Of a stretch of 64,000 nucleotides of DNA, positions 42,176-51,074 are shown piece by piece. The stretch lies in the NCBI GenBank assembly GCA_958299035.1, contig CATQJL010000316.1, positions 31,065,441 through 31,129,440 on the forward strand, in the 5' to 3' direction. The position numbers and the translations under genes were made by a program. Position 1 is the first letter of the stretch, and each line of letters begins with the position of its first letter. The DNA is from Cylicocyclus nassatus. Taxonomy: Eukaryota > Nematoda > Chromadorea > Rhabditida > Strongylidae. The notes under the pieces are model-generated. The model was given only the letters and a program-made list of their open reading frames with translations. It made no database searches and was not told the origin of the DNA.

Positions 42176-43867
42176 AAGAAATTTTAGGTTTTTTTCTCGC
42201 CGTGGAATTCCTACTTTTGCCCAAATAGAAAAGAGCAGGGCGAACATGGTTCCCTTGGAAGGGACAAGGAACTTTATGCGGCACGTACTTGTTTTCTAAC
42301 AAACTCCAAGGGCTCACAAAAAAAACAACGTTTGGGATTTATTTCCCTGAGGAATTCCTATTTTTGCCCAAAGAGAAAAGAGCAGGGCGAGCATCGTCTC
42401 GCTGAAAGCAAAGAAAGGGGGACTCTATGCGGCACGTATTTTATTTCTAACGAACTCCAAGGGCTCACAAACAAACTACCCTTGGGTTTTTTTCCACTGA
42501 GGAATCCCTATTTTTGAACAAAATGAAAAGATCACGGCGAACATGGTCCCTTGGAAGTGACCAAGGGCTTTATGGGCAATTTGTCTGTAAAACATTGGAA
42601 CTTCGAAGTTTTTGAAGTTCCAATGTTTTACAGACAAAATTTGATGTCTAAAGAAATTTTAGGTTTTTAACTCACTGAGGAATTCCTACTATTGCTCAAA
42701 TAGAAAAGAGCAGGGCGAACATGGTCCCCTTGGAAGGGACTAGGGACTCTATGCGGCACGTATTTTATTTCTATCGAACTCCAAGGGCTCACAAACAAAC
42801 TACCCTTGGGTTTTTTTTTCACCGAGGAATCCCTATTTTTGAACAAAATGAAAAGAGCAGGGCGATCATGGTCCCCTTGGAAGTGAGCAATGACTTTATG
42901 GGCAATTTGTCTGTAAAACATTGGAACTTCGAAATTTTCGAAGTTCCAATGTTTTACAGATAAAGTTTGATGTCGAAAGAAATTTTAGGTTTTTTTCTCG
43001 CCGTGGAATTCCTACTTTTGCCCAAATAGAAAAGAGCAGGGCGAACATGGTTCCCTTGGAAGGGACAAGGAACTCTATGCGGCACGTACTTGTTTTCTAA
43101 CAAACTCCAAGGGCTCACAAAAAAAACAACGTTTGGGATTTATTTCCCTGAGGAATTCCTATTTTTGCCCAAAGAGAAAAGAGCAGGGCGAGCATCGTCT
43201 CGCTGAAAGCAAAGAAAGGGGGACTCTATGCGGCACGTATTTTATTTCTAACGAACTCCAAGGGCTCACAAACAAACTACCCTTGGGTTTTTTTCACTGA
43301 GGAATCCCTATTTTTGAACAAAATGAAAAGATCACGGCGAACATGGTCCCTTGGAAGTGACCAAGGGCTTTATGGGCAATTTGTCTGTAAAACATTGGAA
43401 CTTCGAAGTTTTTGAAGTTCCAATGTTTTACAGACAAAATTTGATGTCTAAAGAAATTTTAGGTTTTTAACTCACTGAGGAATTCCTACTATTGCTCAAA
43501 TAGAAAAGAGCAGGGCGAACATGGTCCCCTTGGAAGGGACTAGGGACTCTATGCGGCACGTATTTTATTTCTATCGAACTCCAAGGGCTCACAAACAAAC
43601 TACCCTTGGGTTTTTTTTTCACCGAGGAATCCCTATTTTTGAACAAAATGAAAAGAGCAGGGCGATCATGGTCCCCTTGGAAGTGAGCAATGACTTTATG
43701 GGCAATTTGTCTGTAAAACATTGGAACTTCGAAATTTTCGAAGTTCCAATGTTTTACAGGCAAAGTTTGATGTCGAAAGAAGCTTTAGGGTTTTTTCACT
43801 GAGGAATCCCTATTTCTGTCCAAAAAGAAAAGAGCAGGGCGAATGTGGTCCCCTTGGAAGGGACAAG

Positions 43868-43923
43868 GGACTTTAAGGGTGCGATTTCGAAGTTAAGGTT
43901 TTACAGATAAAGTTTGATGTCGA
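43868..43923 (+). repeat. Palindrome-less P-like unit (copy 3)
   Basis: It has the same structure as the copy at 42119 (GTGCGATTTCGAAGTTAAGG starts at 43879), with GACTTTAAGGG before it and GATGTCGAAAG after it. It is preceded by the CGAATGTGGTCCCCTTGG header that is specific to these units. Confidence 0.7.
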
Positions 43924-44992
43924 AAGAAATTTTAGGTTTTTTTCTCGCCGTGGAATTCCTACTTTTGCCCAAATAGAAAAGAGCAGGGCGAACATGGTTC
44001 CCTTGGAAGGGACAAGGAACTTTATGCGGCACGTACTTGTTTTCTAACAAACTCCAAGGGCTCACAAAAAAAACAACGTTTGGGATTTATTTCCCTGAGG
44101 AATTCCTATTTTTGCCCAAAGAGAAAAGAGCAGGGCGAGCATCGTCTCGCTGAAAGCAAAGAAATGGGGACTCTATGCGGCACGTATTTTATTTCTAACG
44201 AACTCCAAGGGCTCACAAACAAACTACCCTTGGGTTTTTTTCACTGAGGAATCCCTATTTTTGAACAAAATGAAAAGATCACGGCGAACATGGTCCCTTG
44301 GAAGTGACCAAGGGCTTTATGGGCAATTTGTCTGTAAAACATTGGAACTTCGAAGTTTTTGAAGTTCCAATGTTTTACAGACAAAATTTGATGTCTAAAG
44401 AAATTTTAGGTTTTTAACTCACTGAGGAATTCCTACTATTGCTCAAATAGAAAAGAGCAGGGCGAACATGGTCCCCTTGGAAGGGACTAGGGACTCTATG
44501 CGGCACGTATTTTATTTCTATCGAACTCCAAGGGCTCACAAACAAACTACCCTTGGGTTTTTTTTTTCACCGAGGAATCCCTATTTTTGAACAAAATGAA
44601 AAGAGCAGGGCGATCATGGTCCCCTTGGAAGTGAGCAATGACTTTATGGGCAATTTGTCTGCAAAACATTGGAACTTCGAAGTTTTTGAAGTTCCAATGT
44701 TACAGACAAAATTTGATGTCTAAAGAAATTTTAGGTTTTTAACTCACTGAGGAATTCCTACTATTGCTCAAATAGAAAAGAGCAGGGCGATCATGGTCCC
44801 CTTGGAAGTGAGCAATGACTTTATGGGCAATTTGTCTGTAAAACATTGGAACTTCGAAATTTTCGAAGTTCCAATGTTTTACAGGCAAAGTTTGATGTCG
44901 AAAGAAGCTTTAGGGTTTTTTCACTGAGGAATCCCTATTTCTGTCCAAAAAGAAAAGAGCAGGGCGAATGTGGTCCCCTTGGAAGGGACAAG

Positions 44993-45050
44993 GGACTTTA
45001 AGGGTGCGATTTCGAAGTTAAGGTTTTACAGATAAAGTTTGATGTCGAAA
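44993..45050 (+). repeat. Palindrome-less P-like unit (copy 4)
   Basis: GTGCGATTTCGAAGTTAAGG starts at 45004. Header and downstream sequence are identical in type to the copy at 43868, so both probably spread with the same larger block. Confidence 0.7.
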
Positions 45051-46498
45051 GAAATTTTAGGTTTTTTTCTCGCCGTGGAATTCCTACTTTTGCCCAAATA
45101 GAAAAGAGCAGGGCGAACATGGTTCCCTTGGAAGGGACAAGGAACTTTATGCGGCACGTACTTGTTTTCTAACAAACTCCAAGGGCTCACAAAAAAAACA
45201 ACGTTTGGGATTTATTTCCCTGAGGAATTCCTATTTTTGCCCAAAGAGAAAAGAGCAGGGCGAGCATCGTCTCGCTGAAAGCAAAGAAAGGGGGACTCTA
45301 TGCGGCACGTATTTTATTTCTAACGAACTCCAAGGGCTCACAAACAAACTACCCTTGGGTTTTTTTCACTGAGGAATCCCTATTTTTGAACAAAATGAAA
45401 AGATCACGGCGAACATGGTCCCTTGGAAGTGACCAAGGGCTTTATGGGCAATTTGTCTGTAAAACATTGGAACTTCGAAGTTTTTGAAGTTCCAAGGTTT
45501 TACAGACAAAATTTGATGTCTAAAGAAATTTTAGGTTTTTAACTCACTGAGGAATTCCTACTATTGCTCAAATAGAAAAGAGCAGGGCGAACATGGTCCC
45601 CTTGGAAGGGACTAGGGACTCTATGCGGCACGTATTTTATTTCTATCGAACTCCAAGGGCTCACAAACAAACTACCCTTGGGTTTTTTTTTCACCGAGGA
45701 ATCCCTATTTTTGAACAAAATGAAAAGAGCAGGGCGATCATGGTCCCCTTGGAAGTGAGCAATGACTTTATGGGCAATTTGTCTGCAAAACATTGGAACT
45801 TCGAAGTTTTTGAAGTTCCAATGTTACAGACAAAATTTGATGTCTAAAGAAATTTTAGGTTTTTAACTTACTGAGGAATTCCTACTATTGCTCAAATAGA
45901 AAAGAGCAGGGCGAACATGGTCCCCTTGGAAGGGACTAGGGACTCTATGCGGCACGTATTTTTTTCCTAACGAACTCCAAGGGCTCACAAACAAATTACC
46001 TTTGGTTTTTTTTCCACTGAGAAATTCCTATTTTTGCCCAAAGATGCGGCACGTATTTTATTTCTAACGAACTCCAAGGGCTCACAAACAAACTACCCTT
46101 GAATTTTTTTCACTGAGGAATCCCTATTTTTGCCCAAAGAGAAAAGAGCAGGGCGAGCATGGTCTCGCTGAAGGCAAAGAAAGGGGGACTCTATGCGGCA
46201 CGTATTTTATTCTTAACGAACTCCAAGGGCTCACAAACAAACTACCCTTGGGTTTTTTTTCACCGAGGAATCCCTATTTTTGAACAAAATGAAAAGAGCA
46301 GGGCGAACATGGTCCCCTTGGAAGTGACCAATGACTTTATGGGCAATTTGTCTGTAAAACATTGGAACTTCGAAGTTCCAATGTTTTACAGGCAAAGTTT
46401 GATGTCGAAAGAAACTTTAGGGTTTTTTCACTAAGGAATCCCTATTTCTGTCCAAAAGAAAAGAGCAGGGCGAATGTGGTCCCCTTGGAAGGGACAAG

Positions 46499-46556
46499 GG
46501 ACTTTAAGGGTGCGATTTCGAAGTTAAGGTTTTACAGATAAAGTTTGATGTCGAAA
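46499..46556 (+). repeat. Palindrome-less P-like unit (copy 5, last in array)
   Basis: GTGCGATTTCGAAGTTAAGG starts at 46510, followed by TAAAGTTTGATGTCG and GAAACTTTAGGG. It is the outermost P-like unit before the array ends near 46640. Confidence 0.7.
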
Positions 46557-46640
46557 GAAACTTTAGGGTTTTTTCACTGAGGAATTCCTAGTTTTGCCCA
46601 AAAAGAAAAGAGCAGGGCGAACATGGTTCCGTTGGAAGGC

Positions 46641-46822
46641 ATCAAAAGAAAGTGCTGTTAAAAGCTTTTCCTTCTATAAAATCTACTTTTGCCGCAGAGA
46701 AAGGCAGTAAGGTTAAGTCTTGTTTGAAGAGAAAGCGAGGGTCCTGGGGAAAGGACTTCAGTACGAATTTTCTCATCTATCTCTTTCTTAATTTGCTAAA
46801 ATATCTATCCTTTGAAAGCAAG
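46641..46822. other. Array edge, non-repetitive or eroded
   Basis: After the last clear head block the sequence is no longer satellite. A faint echo may remain at about 46676-46715 (AAATCTACTTTTGCCGCAGA resembles the P tail AATTCCTACTTTTGCCCAAA). No gene is seen. Confidence 0.4.
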
Positions 46823-46824
46823 TA

Positions 46825-47842
46825 TTAGGTTGTCCCGAAAGTTTTGTCCGTTTTTTTAACCTATCATAAAAATACGTGGAACAAAGATAGGGAAACGCTC
46901 TAAGCACTACCCGACGCATCCTTTTCCTCCTCTTTCTAACTGTCAAGCCCGCATGCCGATTACTCTTTTGCTCACTGAGATAAACGCCAAAATTTCGAAC
47001 CCATGGTTTTTACTATTTCCAAGTTTGACAATTTTTCACAATCTTCATTTTCAACTTTTGGAAGACCTTTGATAGCCCTCAGATAGAGTAAGCAAAGGGC
47101 AATGCAATGCAATTATTTGGATATCTAGCTGGCTTTTCAATATTTTTAAAGATAATTTTTTCGAAAGTCTTCACTTTTGAGAAGTTCTTAAAATGCAGAA
47201 ACGCCTCGAACACTAACAAATCATCGGATTTTAAAGCTTTCAAAAACCGATTACGATTATTCACTATTTTTACGAAGCAAATGAGCGTTTACCGCTTTGA
47301 AATATAAGATTTTGCATTTTACGTGCACACGCTGGGGTGGGGTCAAATTCATGAATTATGAAAATTTTATCGCCAAAGACCCCGAAAATTGGAAAGAAAA
47401 TACAGTCACTGGAAAGAGGAGGAAAAGCTCGAATAACACCTTAGTTGTGCTCCGTTTCTTGATCTCTGGCTTTTGGCATCACCAAAAGTGGAATTTGTTA
47501 GCATCAGAAAATAATTCTAAGAAATTTTCAGGGCTGGCTACAGATGCCGCAAAATTGCGTTTATATTGCCCTTTGTTTGCTCTATCTAACTGTTGCCAAA
47601 GCTTTTCCGAAAGTCAAAAATAAAGATTGTGAAAAATTTCCAAACTTGGACATAGTAAAAACCATGGGTTCGAAATTTCGGCGTTTATCTCCGTGAGCAA
47701 GAGAGTAATCGGCATGCTGGCTTGACAGTTAGAATGAGGAGGAAAAGATGCGTGGGCTGGTACTTAAAGCATTCTCCTATCTTCGTTCCATGCGTTTTTA
47801 TGATATGTTGAAGAAACGGACAAAACTTTCGGGACAACCTAA
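46825..47842. mobile_element. Mariner-type foldback element with TA flanks
   Basis: The two ends are perfect 26-bp inverted repeats starting TTAGGTTGTCCCGAAAGT and ending GTCCG (46825-46850 and 47817-47842). A TA dinucleotide flanks each side (46823-46824 and 47843-47844), as Tc1/mariner target duplication requires. The inverted similarity continues inward, imperfectly, for about 350 bp per arm (for example GCCGATTACTCT, CATGGTTTTTACTAT and AAACAAAGGGCAAT in both arms). The total length is 1018 bp. The open frames inside (47107-47307 and 47297-47623) lack transposase motifs and overlap frames on the other strand, so the element looks non-autonomous. TTAGGTTGTCC-type ends are typical of mariner. 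Confidence 0.85.
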
Positions 47843-47844
47843 TA

Positions 47845-48563
47845 TTTTGGGAGAATCTCACTCAGATAATCTCGGATTTTTTTTTCGCGAGCGAGCTTTT
47901 GTAAATTGTAGGGAGAACCGCATGGAAAATTCTCCACGTTATCATATTTTGCTCAAGGAAAGCTGTGGCTAATAGTACCTCGCTTCAAGCCGGCTGAAGC
48001 CGGCTCCGCCTCAATGCATGGTTCTCATGCATTTTCTGAAAAGTCTGCTTTTGAGATCACCCAATATAGGCATGCCACTTTTACAGTCCAGCAATGTACA
48101 AACCACGGACAGGGAAAAGCCGACTTAAAACTCTATGCCAATTTTTTTGCACAAAATATCAAATTTTCATGAAGTAGTTAAGCAAAATCTCACTTTCGCT
48201 TTCTGGACAGCAGCTTGGAAAGCGGTGAAGTTAAAGCGTGAAAAGCGGTAAAGCGTGAAAACAGCTTAACACCTCTAAGGCAAAACGCTTCAACGCAAAA
48301 TGTCTTTCGGAACTAATTTCTTTAAATTTGTGGGTAGCTGATCAAAACGACTAATGAAAGCGGGGTATTTGAGCAAAATCGAACTTTCGCTTTCAAAACA
48401 GCAGCGTGGAATCATCAGTTTCGCGGAGAAGCTAGCTTAGAACCACGGGGTTTATGCGTCAGGAACTTCTCCTCAAAAATCACAAGCTTTACATACAGAT
48501 TTTCGAAATCTCCCGAAAGATGCTCGAATTCAAACACTAACAAAATCCTACTTCCGTCCTTAA
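47845..48563. other. No gene recognised; imperfect direct repeat
   Basis: This is unassigned sequence. It contains a small GC-rich direct repeat AAGCCGGCT (about 47987 and 47996). A longer diverged direct repeat occurs at about 48181-48222 and 48371-48410 (GAGCAAAATC, ACTTTCGCTTTC and ACAGCAGC in both). The open frame at 47748-47972 starts inside the mariner element and has no recognisable domain. Confidence 0.5.
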
Positions 48564-49001
48564 AGGCAGGGTCCACGCTGAACCTAACCGTCTCCGATTA
48601 CCGTCGATCCTGAATGTAGGCCCCAGAAAAGGGGCATCTGCGTTGGTCCGGTCTTCTAACGTTGTCTCTGAATGGAGATAAGGGGCCTGGAAGTCCCTGG
48701 CTGGCAGAGTGTGATATCAGATTCCGCCCAGTTAGGGACTACCTCCCGACACGTCTTGACATGGTAGTGAGCAGAAGCTGCACACTGCTGAACTTCGCCC
48801 ATGCAGTTCCAGCTCCTCCCCGCTGGCCTGCCGACGGGGACGAGCGATTCGAAACTCGTCCGCGCCCTCAAGACAGGGTCTCCAGGAATCGGATTTTTTG
48901 TGAGTTTTGGAGAGTTTGAAGTTCGAAACTGTAATCAGGGCCACGGAAAGGCCCCAGAATGACGGAAACATGGGGGGCCAAGTTCTGGGTGGACGCTGCC
49001 T
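48564..49001. mobile_element. TTAA-flanked inverted-repeat element (MITE)
   Basis: The ends are inverted repeats: AGGCAGGGTCCACGC on the left, and AGGCAGCGTCCACCC reading inward from the right. The element is flanked by TTAA at 48560-48563 and 49002-49005, the target site of piggyBac-like and related elements. The length is 438 bp. Its base composition (GC-rich) differs sharply from both neighbours. Overlapping open frames on both strands (48656-48971) show no domain. Decayed satellite resumes directly at its right end, so it probably inserted into the satellite flank. The superfamily is inferred from the TTAA flanks only. Confidence 0.7.
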
Positions 49002-49005
49002 TTAA

Positions 49006-50030
49006 AGAAAAGAGGCAGGACGAACATGGTCTCGTTGAGAGAAAGGACCAGGAACCTTATGGGGCACGAACTTATTCTTAGGAACTGCAAGGCTTCATGG
49101 ACAAATTTTGAAATATTGTCGAAAACTCCCAGGTTTTTCCAATGAGAAAATCCCACTTTTGTTCACAATAACAGAACAGTGTGAACATGGTCTCTCTGGC
49201 AGAAAAGACCACGGACTTCATGCGGCACAAACTTTTTCTTAGGAATTACAAGGTTTCACAGACAAATTGCGAGAAATTTGTTGAAAAATACTTCTTTCTT
49301 TTTCACTGAGAAAATCCTACTTTTTCCCCAAAAATAAAAGAACAGGGCGAGCATGGTCCCGCTGGCAAAAAAAACCAGGAATTTTGTGGGGCGAAATTTT
49401 TTTGGGAGTTTCCAAGCTTTACTGACAAAATTTGATCTCGAAAAGACTTTAGGTTTTTTCACTGAGGAATTCATACTCCTGCCCAAACAGAAAAGATCAG
49501 GGTGAGCATGGTCCCGCTGGCAAAAAAGACTAGGGGCTTCGGGGAGCGAAATTTTTTTTAGGAGTTCCAAGCTTTACTGACAAAATTTGATGTCGGAAGA
49601 ACTTTCAGTTTTTTTCTCACTGAGGAACTCTTACTTCTGCTCAAAAAAAGAGGGGCCAACACGGTCTCGTTGACAAGGACCAGGGACCTTATGCAACACG
49701 AACTATTTCTTAGGAGTCTTAAGGTTTTACAGCCAAATTGCGAGAAATTTGTTGAAAAATACTTCTTTCTTTTTCACTGAGAACCTACTTTCTCCCCAAA
49801 AATAAGAGAGCAGGGCGAGCATGGTCCCGCTGGCAAAAAAAAAACCAGGAACTTTGTGGGGCGAAATTTTTTTAGGAGTTTCCAGCTTTACTGACAAAAT
49901 TTGATGTCGAAAGAACTTTCGGTTTTCTTTTCACTGGGGAATTCATACTCCTGCCCAAACAGAAAAGGTCAGGGCGAGCATCCCGCTGGCAAAAAAAGAC
50001 TAGGTGCTTCGTGGGCGCGAAATTTTTTTT
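49006..50030. repeat. Old, diverged satellite monomers of about 160 bp
   Basis: About seven monomers related to the main array have heads at about 49007, 49165, 49330, 49489, 49645, 49801 and 49960 (AAAAGAACAGGGCGAGCATG, AAAAGATCAGGGTGAGCATG and similar). Two classes exist. X (first, second and fifth) runs GGGGCACGAAC, TTCTTAGGAA, CAAGG and GCGAGAAATTTGTTGAAAAA, resembling the T unit. Y runs GGGCGAAATTTTTTTAGGAG, CCAAGCTTTACTGAC, AAAATTTGATGTCG and ACTTTAGGTTTTTTCACTG, resembling P without its palindrome. GCGAGAAATTTG recurs at 49269 and 49740, a 471-bp step of three monomers. Confidence 0.8.
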
Positions 50031-50610
50031 GTGAAGATTCTTAGGAGTGTTAGAAGATGTTGTATTTTTGATAGGAAAGCTTTGGAGGTAATGAGTGTGT
50101 TCCGCGTCCTGGGAAGAACAGAGGCCTTGAAGTATTATAGTTATTTGGATCAAATGTATGAAAATTTAGAATTACAAAGAAATTCCACTTCTTTCGAAAG
50201 AACCGGTTAATCAATAAATTTCGCTTCACTTAAAAAAACCTTGAATTATCAAAACCTTTGGATCCATTGCAAGAATTTTTAGGCACAACAAAGTGGCGGT
50301 GGTTCTACAATAGGACTGAGAGGTGTTTCGCGAACTCCGTGTCTTTTAAGGAAAAGCCTAAAGATAAAAAGGAAATCTTTAGCGCTAGCAAAAATTTTGT
50401 GGATTTAAAGGAAAGGCTGTCTTGTGGAAAAACTTTAATAATCGATGTTACCGCTTAACCTCTGATAGAACCTAAGGTGCGAAAGGAATTCGAATCGAAT
50501 GCACGGAATTTTGGAGAAGTGGTTGCTGGAACTTCAGAGGAATTTTGATCACGTTGCTAAGAAGCCTTGTTTGGAAAATATTTACAGAACTTACCGAGTA
50601 ACCTATGGGT
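50031..50610 (+). pseudogene. Possible decayed coding sequence, family not recognised
   Basis: Three coding-like stretches follow each other in different frames. The first (ending TAA at 50208-50210) reads through ALKYYSYLDQMYENLELQ. The second (50258-50458) includes TKWRWFYNRTERCF and ends at a single stop. Beyond that stop the same frame stays open (IEPKVRKEFE) to 50547. A third frame is open from 50469 to about 50609 (GILEKWLLELQRNF). Their charged, hydrophilic composition suggests protein coding broken by a stop and frameshifts. It could also be chance, since open frames of this size are common in the region. No domain is recognised. Confidence 0.25.
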
Positions 50611-50796
50611 AATCGAGATTAACTTTGGTAAGACTATTAGTGCTCAAAAACGGTGCAGCAAATTGTGAATATTCTTTTTTGTCATTGTACCGTAAGCTGC
50701 AACATGAAGCAAATAGTTTTTGTTCAGATGTCCCTATTGTTAGTGTGCAAATAAGTGTAGCTTTGACTCACTAATGAATTGGCCTCAACCCACTTG

Positions 50797-50819
50797 CTAG
50801 CGACCCGTAGGGTCGCTAG
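50797..50819. repeat. 10-bp perfect hairpin
   Basis: CTAGCGACCC, then GTA, then GGGTCGCTAG. It is a GC-rich perfect inverted repeat inside AT-rich sequence and ends in CTAG followed by T. It could be a small hairpin terminus of a mobile element, but no matching other end was seen. The rest of 50611-50999 shows nothing recognisable. Confidence 0.6.
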
Positions 50820-50999
50820 TGCTAATATATCATTTGAATCGATTGTTGTACATATTTATACATATTTACGTATTGTAGAAAATCATAGCTGATTGTAGAA
50901 ATAGTGACTTTTTTGCAGTAGATAGCTCGTTTCAACTGCCTAGAAATTATTTTCGTTCACTGTCACCCAATATACCTTTACAGAACTGCAAAACGAAGT

Positions 51000-51068
51000 A
51001 GCAGCAACAGGGCTCGAACCCTCCACCATATGCTTCGTAGTCCGCTGTCTTGCCACTGCGCCACTGCC
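51000..51068 (-). pseudogene. tRNA-like pseudogene or tRNA-derived SINE head
   Basis: On the minus strand the RNA polymerase III promoter boxes are clear: an A-box-like TGGCGCAGTGGC and a B-box GGTTCGAGCCC. Candidate acceptor strands GGCAGTG and TGCTGCT pair with several G-T pairs. A CTACGAA anticodon loop (anticodon ACG) follows GCGGA, but the 3' half of the anticodon stem (GCATA) does not pair with it, and the T stem is weak. A functional tRNA-Arg is therefore unlikely. A degenerate tRNA or the head of a tRNA-derived SINE fits better. No tail or poly-A was found. Confidence 0.5.
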
Positions 51069-51074
51069 ACACTG

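Larger units (their letters stand above)
1..46640. repeat. Satellite array of interleaved P and T monomers
   Basis: The first 46.6 kb is uninterrupted tandem repeat, and the window starts inside it. Every monomer begins with a shared head (CCCAAA, then AGAAAAGAGCAGGG, then CGAACATGG or CGAGCATGG) and then follows one of two bodies. T bodies run through GGACTCTATGCGGCACG, CTAACGAACTCCAAG, CTACCCTTGGG and a T7-T10 tract. P bodies run through GACTTTATGGGCAATTT, a 53-nt palindrome and GAAAGAAATTTTAGG. T measures about 143-150 bp and P about 179 bp. The order of P and T varies along the array and defines nested higher-order repeats. Identity between HOR copies is very high on the left and lower after about 40.8 kb. 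No protein-coding function is supported: unit lengths are not multiples of three, and open frames exist on both strands at once. What is seen is a young, actively homogenised satellite. Its role (centromeric, subtelomeric, eliminated DNA or none) is unknown. Confidence 0.97.
40800..46640. repeat. Right-edge, diverged part of the satellite array
   Basis: Unit order becomes irregular and divergence rises. New variants appear: CGTACTTGTTTTCTAACAAACTCC (about 41510, 42280, 43083, 44030 and 45155), AACAACGTTTGGGATTTATTTC, AAAAGATCACGGCGAACATGG, TTCTATCGAACTCC, and P units with GATGTC in place of GATATC or GACGTC. A local step of about 800 bp is visible (42721 and 43521). Units without the palindrome occur five times (listed separately). 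A junction deletion fuses two units at about 46043 (CCCAAAGATGCGGCACG). The last recognisable head is near 46602-46626. Confidence 0.85.

Noticed and set aside
1..46640. CRISPR-like array
   Set aside because: Units are 143-179 bp with no unique spacers between short repeats. The host is eukaryotic, and this is a satellite.
47107..47623. Possible mariner transposase inside the 46825 element
   Set aside because: The frames are short, lie on both strands and show no D,D-type catalytic or helix-turn-helix motif.
48656..48971. Open frames on both strands in GC-rich DNA
   Set aside because: They lie entirely inside the TTAA-flanked inverted-repeat element. High GC lowers stop frequency.
51000..51068. 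Functional tRNA-Arg(ACG)
   Set aside because: The anticodon stem does not pair and the T stem is weak. Kept only as a tRNA-like pseudogene.
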